From: Cristatella mucedo
Lineage: Eukaryota > Bryozoa > Phylactolaemata > Cristatellidae
DNA length: 64,000 nt
Direction of reading: 5' to 3'
Assembly: GCA_009760855.2 (NCBI GenBank)
Contig: WPIO01000001.1
Location: 8,802,501 to 8,866,500, forward strand
Shown piece after piece: positions 11,400 through 64,000 of this stretch. Position 1 is the first letter of the stretch. Every line of letters begins with the position of its first letter. Made by a program: the position numbers and the translations under genes. The notes under the pieces are model-generated. The model ran no database searches and was not told where the DNA came from. It was given only the letters and a program-made list of their open reading frames with translations.

Positions 11400-13452
11400 A
11401 ATCAAAATAAGCCTTGGATTCAGTGTCAAGTCATCATTGCGAGTTATCTCGTCTGCTTATATCGCATAACCGGATGGTGAGCTGATTATGAATGACTAAG
11501 TTGCTCGGCAGACATGAAAGAGATCAGTTCGAATCCTGATCTGGCTCATCAGGTTACTGTCACTCAAACCCTACATTAGACCCCTAGAGTTCCATATTAT
11601 CGAACATCGGGCATTTCGTTTCTAGCCGCTACTAAGACACCAACTCGTGGCTTAATGAACTTCCACGTCAACTCCTCTCCTTTTTCTTTTCAAAAGCGTT
11701 GACTCCAGTCGCTTTTGATCCGCAGTCATTCTTATGTACATACGCTGAAGTTTCTCGTGCATGCATGTACGTATATGCCATTGTCTGCAACTCCAGATAG
11801 ACTTGCGTGGGTGTTCCGCAGGACAATCTGCATAGCTCGTTCAAAACAAAATCGACTTTTAGTGGGCATACGGTAACCAGTACAAGCTGTCTCATGCAAC
11901 CAAGAGAAAGTGAGAAGCATCGGCTGAGTCAGCAGGGCAGTCGAGTGAGTAGCATGGAAGAAGCAGCTCAGGACGGCTGGAGAGGATGTGCCACAACCTG
12001 CAGAAGGAGAACATATTTCGCTACCTAAGAACTGTGGATGTGAGTCCCTCAGTCTATGACCCGATGAGAAAACGCCTATTCCTACAACAGGTTTTAAGTG
12101 AAAGAACCTCAAATGCACGAAGAGGCTGAAACCGGTACAGCAGTTCCGCATGGTATGAAGAGAATTCAAGGAGGACCTGGTAGGTCAGGGAAAAAATTTT
12201 GCTTTGCATCCTAGTAGCCTATCATATCTTCTTTAGCACACACATGACAGAATTTCTTGTACTTTTTAACCAACTTGGCAGCTACACGCATCAGAAACTG
12301 TCGCTGATCGATGGCTTTTTTCGGCATCCCTGCCAATATAGAATCATAGCAGCCCCCCCCCATCTCAACTGAGCCCACGGTGCTAGTACGATCTTTGGCC
12401 AACCACTGCCCAGTAAGTAGCCCCTAATCCCGGTCAGTGATCGAACGGGATTACTAGCTGTGGGGATGTCTAATGATTTCTACTTGCTGTTTGGGGTATG
12501 CTTTCTGACCTGCAACTTGCAATGACAGCACTAAAGGTTTTTTAGTATGCTATACCTCTCGACTGCTGCAACCACCCAAGATTTCGGGGTACTATCGAGG
12601 GACAAATGTCTCCACATCAATGCAATAGCTCTGTAACCAGTTTGCCCAGCCACAAATAAGTTGCCATTATCCTGATTCCTGGACCCGGCAGCTTTAATAG
12701 GATGCGATTCTGGCACGTTGTTTTCAGGAATGATCAATAGCTTCTATCGACTTCCTCGTTGCCCCGTGATATATGCAAGAATGTAAGTTACACTAGCTTA
12801 GCATGCCATTTGTGACTAACTGTGTATCAGTGCTTGATATGTGCTCGCTGGCTGAAACAATGACTCAAGAAAACAACCCAGGTCTTTACAAAAATATTCT
12901 CATTAGTTTGTAATTGCTTATTATAAGTAAGCAAGGTTTAACAACAGAATTTGAATTGAGAGTTATCCACATGACTTACTAGCGCATAATACGTCCAGAA
13001 CTCTTCACACAAAGCTAGCAAGAGACCAGCAATCCATTAATGATTTAAAACCCAACTTATGCAAATAAAATAAAAAGCTAGAATTGCATAGCTAAACTAA
13101 CAAAAAGTTAAGAAAAGAATCGTAGCCTCATAAATTTTAAGGAATGAAATTATGCTGAAACTACTGCACAAAGGGCAGCAAGTGATCAAAAACGGTAAGC
13201 ACAGAAAAGGCATGTGCCTGCAGTAATGCACAGTGGTGGATCTAAAATATTAACCGGGGAACTCGAAAGCCAGCAGGCTGCTACTGTCGGCACAAGCGGC
13301 CAAACAGCACTCCACCATGAATACTCCATGGCTCGAGAAAAACTATGGTGGTGTACGAAATGACACGACAAGGGAATATTTCGGCAAATAAGCCTGGCAG
13401 CCACGACAAGCAATCATGTGGCTAAGATGGAATGGCTATTGAGGCCATTGAC
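11400..13452. other. Intergenic sequence / 3' flank of the BCL2L13-like gene
   Basis: No gene is supported. The part next to 13453 should hold the 3' UTR of the minus-strand BCL2L13-like gene. I did not find a clear AATAAA on that strand close by. Confidence 0.4.
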
Positions 13453-36314
<22,862 letters not shown>

Positions 36315-36488
36315 GGTCTTAAGCAGCAGCAGCAGGTAGTCAGGATTTACTGGCAAAGCTCAGCAAATGCAGGCAACAAGGCCTCGGGCAGCTGACGTCC
36401 TGCTGGATGGTAGTCCCTCAATTGTGTGTATACCGGCAAGTTAATCGCCAGGTAAGTATCGATCCTACCGACACGGAAAGACAAATCG

Positions 36489-36569
36489 TCAGGCAGCAGC
36501 AGTGGTGCCAATAGCAGCTAGGAGGACTCCGATTAGCAGAGCATTGGAGGGCTTGTAATTATTAGTCAT
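36489..36569 (-). other. Small ORF encoding a 26-residue hydrophobic peptide, upstream of BCL2L13-like exon 1
   Basis: ATG at 36569 to TGA at 36489-36491. The peptide has a charged start (MTNNYK) and a hydrophobic core (ALLIGVLLAAIGTT). It lies about 140 nt before the acceptor of exon 1. It may be chance; I mention it because other short membrane-like frames occur in this locus. Confidence 0.2.
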
Positions 36570-36887
36570 GGTAACAGTAGCTTGTACAACCAACCGACCA
36601 CTGTTATTTAGCCGGTATGACTCAGCTCACACTAGATCCCTTGACTAGGAAAGGCTGAACCGATTTGCTTTGCCTTCTACAGGTTTTCAAGTGCATCTGG
36701 CAAGCAGCTTGAGCATTCTTACAGTGCCTGCACAGCTGCCTTGCCTAATCAGATGCTACATGCCGAACATAGCAGATAGAAAGCACTTTGCACACACTGT
36801 GCTAATCCTCCCTGCGATATACCTGGGACTTTCGATGGATTTAGAGCTAGCATTGGTAGTTGCACATACAAATTATCAGTCCTTCCG

Positions 36888-36978
36888 TTGGCGATCCTAA
36901 ATCGCCGACAGCAAGTGGTGGTGATAGCCAGTAGGGCTCATCTGCTGTTATACAAATGAGGTTATTAAATCAGCTAAT
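36888..36978 (+). mobile_element. Family-A SINE, 3' half only
   Basis: Begins at 'ttggcgatcctaaatcgccg' and runs through 'gtggtgatagcc' to 'tatacaaatgaggttattaaatcagct', matching the second half of the 26.45-kb copy. Confidence 0.7.
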
Positions 36979-36979
36979 C

Positions 36980-39900
36980 CCCTATCAGTCCCTTTTACGT
37001 TCAAGCATCAACAATTACCAAACTGAACAAAACTTACTGTGAACAGTGACCCTCCACACATCGTGGGTATACTGAGCTTACGATGAAATATGAAATGCAG
37101 TGAAAAAAACAAAAATTTCAACAAAATGTGCAAATTGAATGCAAAAGAAATGCGGTTTTCAAAGAGCAGCAGCCGTGCCCTTGGCTTAAACGCCAGCAAC
37201 ATTCGACATAGAGGAAAGACGTTTCGTGATCCTTGCACTTCAACATGTGCCCCACCCCTCCCTAGTCTGGGGTCGCTCTTTGATCTGAAGCCATCAGCAA
37301 AGGCACAGCCAAGGATTCCTTAGAAGGAGTGGGCTTTGACCTGGCCCAAAGACCAGCAAATCACAGCAGCAAAATATGCCCTATTGGCCTAGCTTAACGG
37401 CTGCTGCAGCTGACCAGCCACCATTTCACAATACCCTAGACGTGAGATCACCAGAATGTCGTCAAAGAACAGCCTTTGTCTATTTGTACGTCTTGCTGCT
37501 CGCAGGCGCATACACATACACACAAACACACATGTGAATGCAGGTATATCAAGCCGAGTAAGTGCTTGATAAACATGTGCATGCCATCAATGAAAGCAAT
37601 AAAAGTATTAAATGGAACACCGTGACAGGAACAAGCATCGGGTGGATAAACTGATGGACTGACCTACCGAGACCTAAAAGCCTGGTGTATGACTGACTGC
37701 TCGATGATATCGGTCGACTTCAATGTTTGACTGGTACACCATAAAATGCTCCACAAGCCTAAGCATGAACGTCGCCCGGTTGCAACCACAGCAGGGGTCT
37801 CGGGTCACACTTTGGAGCCCTTTTCCATGGCATTTGCTGAGGAGGGGGTAAAGTTGTCTATTGGAGCAAGCAGATGTGCTTACGAGTACGGCCATCTGCA
37901 ATGCACTACAGCAATCACAAACCGGTTTTTGAAGCACTTTCAAGCCAGCTATTGGACTTTAGTGGCACTGTCATAGCTACACAGTAAGCAGTGCTCCACG
38001 AGTGCAGACAGGGCTCCAGTGATCTTGAATGGCTTAAGTTGTCACCCTTGCAGCTTCATCACTTAATAGCCATGTAATCCTTTCATCATATGTAAAGTGG
38101 TTAGAAAGAAATGTAGTCCTCCTGGAGTGCTATAAAATGTGTTATTAATGTTATTCTTATGGCTAGTCATATGCATCATCACTGAACGAGAAGATAGAAG
38201 ATGTATTATCCAAAAAAAACCTGGAGGCAGTCGTCCAGGCTCACAAGGCAGCGTCACGTGTCTGCCGTGTCAAAATATCGAACAAAGACCACGGTTTCTT
38301 AAAATTTACATAAAGAGATTGCTTCTGCATTTTGGTGGCTACATCTGGCATAACGTCTAGATATATAACGTATGCTCAAAGTATCAGAAGCAGCAGCAGC
38401 AGCAGTGCCAGATCACTTCAGGCTCCGACTCCTACAGCCCAGCCAAGCCTACAGCCGTGGTCATTCTCGCTGCTGTTGGCAGCTGACCGGCAGACAAAAT
38501 GACTGTTTGCAATTGTGCAGTATCCATAACCCAAATCAATTAGGTAGACATTCTGGCGTAGAGCATAAGCAGTTAACACGAATCTTGTAGAAAACAGTTT
38601 ACTCGTACGAACTATTCTTGTAGCTTTGCCTTAATATCTGCTAAGCTCGATCATCTGAAGATCTGGCCACGCCTTGAAAGAAAAGCAGGCCACGGCTAGA
38701 ACATGTCGTTGAAGGGCTCTGCGGGTAACTATGTGGGTTCGGCTCCCAGTGGAGTGCTTCATGCATCAACTACTACTTACGATACCAATATCTGCAAGCC
38801 CATGTCCTGTAAAGTACCCCTTCAGCAGTTCCGAACTCTGAAAAGCCAGTGAAGCAGGTGACGACTAGTGGCAAGCACCACGTCAATCGTAGCAAAAAGG
38901 TGTAGGTATGTAATCGGCCCTTGATAAGCTGTCAAAGCTGGCAAATCCAGTGTCACTTATACTGCTACTATAACCCCCGATCTGGGAAGTGGGACTCCCA
39001 AGGCTGGTATTGCCCTCAACCTTTACAGGGCTTTTACCTGCATGCCATCTGCCAGATCACACTGGTGGGCTGCATACCTGGCACATTGTGCAGGAGTGGA
39101 CATACATTGATTGACCCTCATGGTAAACACACACCACCTGCCCCAACAATAATATCTAGAAAGCTCTCTACTCCTGGCAATGATCACAGGCAGTGAGACC
39201 ATCTTGGCTAGGCAAAATTGCTAGGCAATCCTTGATAACCCCACTAACGGTTCAACCAACCTGTAAGAAGGCTGTTGCAGTAGAGCGTGAATTAGGCATC
39301 GACATCAGCAAACATTGGCTTCTGTTTGCCATCAAATAAAGCTCATTGCTATTACGGTGGACCAAAACAGAAATACAGTGCATGTTCAATGTAGCAACAG
39401 TAGCAGCACCGGTACCTGGATACCGCAGTCACAGGCTACTATGGCTAAGCAAAGGAAATGTGTGCAGCAGTAGCCATTTTCACTGCTGAAGACAACTGCA
39501 CTGGCAGACAAAACAGCAGCTGACATTTGTACAATATCCACAACCCAGACCAGATAGCTAAACGCCCAGCCGACCAGGGCCACTCCAACAGTTGCTCTGT
39601 GAAACTAGCGTGAGGTAACTCCAAACTAAACGATTCCGAGACAACTCAAGAGCTGGATGCTGCTCGATGGAAAGCAGGAGGAAGACGAGAAGCCGACGTC
39701 TATAGCATACCCTCATTGCGAATTTTATTTTCATGTTCTACAGCGAAAGATATATTTAACTCATCCATCAGCATTGATATGGCTGCTATAATGTAGGCGT
39801 GTGCATTTCATCGATCACGAACGTGTTATGGCCAGTGCCAAAACTAGCAATGGTCAGGGTCACCAGAGGAGCTGTCCTGAGCTCGATTGGCTCCACCACC

Positions 39901-40550
39901 TCATGGCAGTCATAGGCCCCCCTCCCACCAATGTCCTAGACATTGATAATGTACCCCGACAAGCAAAAGTTAAAAGAAGATAGCTCAGGCCATATACTGA
40001 ACGACCAGAACAGGCCAGGTCGGCCTTGGAAGCTACAACCGATTGACAGATAAGGATACAGATATGCAGTCCTCATATGCATATAACAAACTAATTGACC
40101 CGTGTGGATTCAATGGGCAGGCCAAGCCCCTTCGACTAAAATGCAACAATACAGTAATAAAAAAGAAAGCCACAATATCGCAGAATGTGACTTGACAACA
40201 AAAAGTAATAGTTTCACCAATGTGACACTCTGGGACAGCCTGACTGCCAGCCAGAACGCGTGCTTTTTGAATTCGCGTTGACGATGAAAGCAGACTACCA
40301 ACCGATCCTGGAACCAAAGTTCAAGCCAGAGGAGAGGGAGCCCTGTATAATGAGACTGGATTATGAGAACATCATGCTGCTGGCCTACCGATTAACCCGA
40401 AGCAAATGCAGAGCAAACGCAGAAATTAAACATTCGCATAGGGCCCGAAGATAACTATATCTTTTGTAGGCACATGTTGACACCGTGACGGTAAAAAACC
40501 GTAGGATTAGTATCACAGCCGAGCAGGCTGATAATAGGCCCATCCAGCAG
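36980..40550. other. Upstream region of the BCL2L13-like gene, no supported coding exon
   Basis: It contains a LINE tail at 38.04-38.16 kb and a diverged direct duplication of about 60 bp (38.46-38.54 and 39.49-39.57 kb). A 5' UTR exon or intron 0 of the BCL2L13-like gene may cross here. Nothing else is recognised. Confidence 0.4.
38040..38160 (+). mobile_element. LINE 3' tail fragment (diverged)
   Basis: CATATGTAAAGTGGTTAGAAAGAAATG, then 'ctggagtgctataaaatgtg' and TTATTAATGTTATT; the order matches the shared tail, with many changes. Confidence 0.5.
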
Positions 40551-40559
40551 AAGCTGCTT

Positions 40560-41760
40560 GGCTTACAGTGGTGCGTCACAGCGCGATGCCACCTCAAGGC
40601 TACCGCGCGAGGCAACAAGCTCGGAACAGACGGCCGACGAAGGCGTACACCTGTTACAATATGCAGTTTTTTCGTTTAGGCGCGGGCACGGCCGCCTTAC
40701 GATTATTATGCAGCGGCTGCCGACGGGCTCTAGCTCGAATTACGACGAGCGCAGTCGGTATCCGGGGTTGACAAAGCGAGCGCCGCTCGCCGAGAAGAAG
40801 CAGACGTGCCTGCCGACTGGCCAGCTGCGTTAATCGCTAGCCGAAGCCAGCGGGCTCCGCCCCGAACCGCCTGCTACAGCCGCGTGAACTGACGATCTGG
40901 CCGCCGAGGCCCACCGGGAACAAGCGCCTAGCTACCTAAGCGACCTGCGTCGAAGCGAATAGTTGGACAAACCTCTGGACGACCTTCCCGAAGACGGACC
41001 TCCAGAGAGAGAGAGAGAGAGAGAGAGGCGTCGACGATGCAAGCACTGCTGAGACGTACGACTGGCAACGGGGGGGGGGGGCGCGCCGCTAGCTCGGGGT
41101 ATTCCCGCGCAGCCGTCGCAGCTCACCTCGGTCGGGAAAACCGGCGCGCACGCCACGAGCGCAAGCAACGAGCGCAAGCAACGAGCGCATTCCCTGAGCG
41201 CAATCCGGAAGTCTCGCTCTGAGGGGCCGCCGGTCGCAGAAGCCTTCCAGAAGCGGCAGACCACTCGGCTACGCGAGTCGCGAAGGGCAATAGCCGGGAG
41301 GGGGAGTAGAATGTATAGGGAAGTCAGCGACGTACGCCTTCAATCGCGGCCGAACTTTCGGTCGCGCGGATACGGACTCAAAGCGAACCAGGCTGCATAG
41401 CGGGCGGCCAAGCTCACGGCATAGCACTTCCAAGGCGGCCCACACCAAGGAGCACGCAGACGACGGCAAGTCGGCAGCGCACAGCAGTTAGAAGCGGATG
41501 GCAAACCGGAACCTCAGAATTTGGCATTGCTGCCTATCCAGTCTCCTGGATTAACTCAGACAATAAGTCAGAAAACGGAGCGCCTACTCACAGTAAACGT
41601 ATAGCCCAACCATTGCCAGCACGTACGTCCGCGGCGATAGGGCTCTACAGTAGCGTTGACGTCACTCCGGAAGGCCCCGTATAGCCCAAGCCGGCTAGCC
41701 AGTACGCATACCCTTCTACCCACCCACCCGACTTGAGTCCTTAGTTACCTTACCGACCGC
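40560..41760. promoter_or_regulatory. CpG island, candidate promoter
   Basis: A sharp rise in GC and CpG between AT-rich flanks, with a (GA)n run at 41001-41027 and a G run at 41071-41080. It is the nearest CpG island upstream of the minus-strand BCL2L13-like exon 1 (about 4.3 kb away), and so the best candidate for its promoter and 5' UTR exon. A promoter for an unseen plus-strand gene is also possible. Confidence 0.4.
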
Positions 41761-43095
41761 CGCCGCCGGGCAGCAAATCCAAAAGAGTTGATTGTGCTCT
41801 GTGGTTCCTCGCAGAAAAAAACGGCTCTGTGAAAGGCAATATAATTTGATAGATAAAGCTTACTGACAGTTCATTTTTAGCTTATTCGGTATTCATGCAC
41901 TTGACTGAGCGGCCCTCAGACCCTCCCCTAACTGCTGTGGCGGGCCGCCTTTGGGAGTCGCAGGTAACAGCGACGTCCGACAAACTGACTTCAAAAGACT
42001 TCGTGCAAGCTTAGCGCGAAGAAGACAAACTCCGACACAAGTGTGACGCGAAGATTTATATTTAACTGGACGAACGCTGATTGTTTTGACATAGCGGTTA
42101 ATGCTTACTCAGCTTGCGCGTACTAGCGTAAGCGTTCGCTGGCGTTCGTATGAGGAACTTCACGTTGAGTAAAAAAAAGGGAGAGAGAGAGTGGCTAGCA
42201 TTCGCATGGCTGTCGGGCAGGCTTACGGTGTAGAGCTTGCGGCGCGGAGCAGTGGGGCACATGACCCGCGCTGCAATTGGCTGCTCTGACTGTCGGTAGC
42301 TAGCCGAAGCCGACAGCGGCCGCCGGCGCGTCCGGCGATGCAACCAACCCCTGGGGCTTGGCATTCTGAAAAAAAGGGAACAGCAGCATCAGCCTGAGAA
42401 GCGCATGCAAGCCGTCACTTCGGCGCCCCGTACCGCCACATCGTGCGTAACGCAGCAGCTTTCCAGAATTGCAGCACCAGTAAAACCGAAGCACCAATAA
42501 ACACAGATAAGCCGGAGGTTGCATAACATGGCAACAACGGAAAGCCCCAAACATTAAGATAGCGCACCCGTAGCCATAGGCCTAGAGCAGTCTATTCGAC
42601 ATGAACGAAGGGATACAAGTGTCCAGCACCAGCCATAGCACACAGCAACTCTTGGACGAGGCCCCGATCACCAGTTGCGAATCGCACACCCGTTAACAGA
42701 CACCTTTGCGGTCGAATCCTTGGCCATCGCGGCCCACATATCCAGGCTCGGTGCCAAAGCATCTGGCCTAGCTGCCAAATCATCCCTTTGCGAGAGGCCA
42801 CGAATTAATGGCCGAAACGCTCCTGCCATAAGCGTCCGCAGGCAAGGTCTTTCTACGGTATATAAACTTCCGATGACCTGCTGAAACTACCGCCACCAAG
42901 TACTCACAAAGCTCGCTGAATACTAGACCAACGATTCTTGAAGATAGAATTGCAAAGTTGGTCTCGCAAAGGCAATTATTGGTCATCTCTTTGTTCTCAT
43001 GCTTTCTGGCTGAGTTTCAGACGGTAGATTTTGTTATATTTCGATTGGATACAGCTTGTTCAGTGGTATCCTTCCACAGGAAGCTCTATATAATC
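41761..43095. other. Intergenic sequence, no supported gene
   Basis: Short frames on both strands (for example 42.1-42.8 kb) lack splice support or family resemblance. Confidence 0.4.
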
Positions 43096-43106
43096 GTTCT
43101 CTTGTC

Positions 43107-43390
<284 letters not shown>

Positions 43391-43689
43391 TCGCAGTCAC
43401 TCTTTCACTTTAGTAGTCCACCTGTAAAACACGAGCGAGGGCACTTTTTTGGCTCAAGGGTTCTTACCACCGAAACAGTGGCACGGTCGTAAGAGTCATC
43501 GAGCTTAATGCATTTGGAGTATGCTGATGGTGTGTGCGCACGAGCGAGCTTGCGCTTGACGGTGAAGTTGGGGGCTGTGCATGAATGTACGTCTCAGCTT
43601 GCTCAACTTCAAAGCATTCCATTGCTGACACAGTGAGCTCAACTGAAGATGCTATCACGTTTACTTGGGTTTTAGCAAGTACATTGCTA

Positions 43690-44245
43690 ACAGTGGCACG
43701 ACCACTTCTCTCCCGACCTGTACTAGCTCCCAGTCAAGCAACGCATCGAGTTCAAGGTTTTGTCACTCACTTTTATGTCCCTTGATTCTTTGGCTCCAGC
43801 CTACCTATCAGATCTATTCCCCCAGCAGGCTAAACATCGTACCGCTTGCTTTTCGGAATCTAATCATTTACCTATACCGTGCGCGAACCTCAATTCCTTT
43901 GGAGACTGTGCCTTTAGTTCGTATGCTCCCAAAACCTGGAACTCACTTCCAACTAGCATCACAACATCTCTTGACTTGACCACATTTACAAAGAAACTAA
44001 AAACGCATCTTTTTGTCACAGCATTCAGTGGGTCCATGCGATTCGTCTTTTATGTGCTTATGTATGCTGATACTGTGTATGCTGCCCCTGTGCATGTCAC
44101 CACCATCCATATTATGCTGGTTGTCATTGAGCATACTACTACAAGCCATTCGATAGTGTTTCCCTTGCAGCATATGTAAAATGCTGTGAAAGAAATTGAT
44201 TTATCTAAGGGCGCTATATCAAATGTATTATTATTATTATTTTAT
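43690..44245 (+). mobile_element. L2-like LINE 3' fragment
   Basis: Decayed frames encode QSSNASSSRF (the HWLPVKQRIDFK region, shifted), SLDSLAPAYLSDLFPQQAKH, SFGDCAFSSYAPKTWNSLP and LTTFTKKLKTHLFVTAFSG. The tail is ATGTAAAATGCTGTGAAAG...TATCTAAGGGCGCTATATCAAATG(ATT)n. Confidence 0.85.
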
Positions 44246-45158
44246 GACTTAAAAGCACGTTGGAAAATAACAAACTGACTGACCAATATGGACTAGAGAG
44301 TCACAGAGCCTCAAGAGCCCTGTGGCTTTAAAAGGAGTCGGCCAAGCGAAAAACCTAGCATCATGCTGCGAGTTAGCCGTCTGTTTAGTGCTTTGATAGC
44401 CAAGCTCACTCCTGCAACCCCTTTTGACTTGCTGGCTGCTGCCACATGAGTAAACTATCTTCCTGCTGATTTTGAATTCTGGCAGTCATAGTGGTGCTCG
44501 AGTTGTACTCGCTTTGTATAGGCCGCAAGACCGTGCGATAGTCATTTCGCATACTTTCCTTGATTGCAAGAGTTTAAGCTCTTCGTCACTTTCGGCAGGC
44601 AGCATAAATAGAGACGTAAACTGAGAAATTAAATCGGCCTCACACGAGTGTAGTGTATTACTTCAAACGAAGCAAGCGGGTGAGCCAAATGGTGGGAACC
44701 ATCCATGAAAAGCGAGTAAACAAAAACCTGTGCGATTTTCAATCGCACAAATAAATGAAGACACTCGTTTGCTTAATTACATCGAATTCAGCAACATTGT
44801 CAATTTTGGGAAAATGTAGAAACCTTCCTGAAGAACCAATGCCCCTAAAACTGCAGCACGTAGTAGCCACCACAGCTTGTGCATCATGGCTACCTGCGCT
44901 TTATTCGATCTACATTCGGTAAATATAGCACTCCGTGAATTAGTTAGCTTGGTTTATTTGAGCAAAAAAATAGCGAACCAAGAAATAGTTCTTCGCTACC
45001 TTGCTAGAAGCAACCGCGATGGAGGAATGCCTGCTTAAAAAATAGCTTCGACATGTGCTGCAGCGATGAGCAGTTTCATGACGGCTAATAGATGTAAGAT
45101 CTGCTGGCTTCCTGTTTGGCCGGTGGTAGGCTGACATCTGTACGATTTGCTCATCGGC
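44246..45158. other. 3' flank of the EFCAB6-like gene
   Basis: The minus-strand 3' UTR of the EF-hand gene should run into this segment. Apart from the candidate polyadenylation signal there is nothing else to report. Confidence 0.5.
44953..44958 (-). terminator. Candidate polyadenylation signal (AATAAA) of the EFCAB6-like gene
   Basis: The minus strand reads AATAAA here, about 200 nt after the stop codon at 45159-45161. It is the first such hexamer downstream that I saw. Confidence 0.5.

Positions 45159-64000
<18,842 letters not shown>

Overview
The window is nuclear DNA of an animal. It has spliced genes with GT-AG and some GC-AG introns, CpG-rich islands (about 1-1600, 30.2-30.6 kb, 40.6-41.7 kb, 60.2-62.8 kb), many long dinucleotide microsatellites, L2-like LINE copies and tRNA-derived SINEs. 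The gene content and repeat style suggest a marine invertebrate, but the sequence alone does not place the phylum. Every gene I can support lies on the minus strand. Exon models were built by eye from splice signals, reading phase and family resemblance.

Region by region (plus coordinates). 1-1.6 kb: CpG island with no convincing gene. 4.5-6.0 kb: the last two exons of a Ly6/uPAR-fold, probably GPI-anchored, small secreted protein. 7-13 kb: repeats and microsatellites. 13.45-36.31 kb: a complete seven-exon gene that I identify as a BCL2L13 (Bcl-rambo) homologue. It has a Bcl-2-like N-terminal fold split over exons 1-6, then one 3.2-kb exon that encodes a very long Ser-rich region and a C-terminal membrane anchor. 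Its introns carry LINE copies, nearly all antisense to it. 37-45 kb: CpG island (possible promoter of the BCL2L13-like gene), a LINE fragment and a long CT repeat. 45.16-64.0 kb: a gene of at least 20 exons encoding about eleven EF-hand modules, best matched to EFCAB6 (DJBP), with the N-terminus running off the right edge.

The genes do not form an operon and need not act together. The BCL2L13-like product should be an outer-mitochondrial-membrane Bcl-2 family protein (apoptosis or mitophagy). The EFCAB6-like product should be an axonemal or ciliary protein. The Ly6-like product should be a cell-surface protein. Points most worth checking: the roughly 1,324-residue BCL2L13-like protein, three phase-supported GC-AG introns in the EF-hand gene, a retroelement tail that begins exactly at a splice donor, and a 29-bp-arm palindrome inside a SINE.
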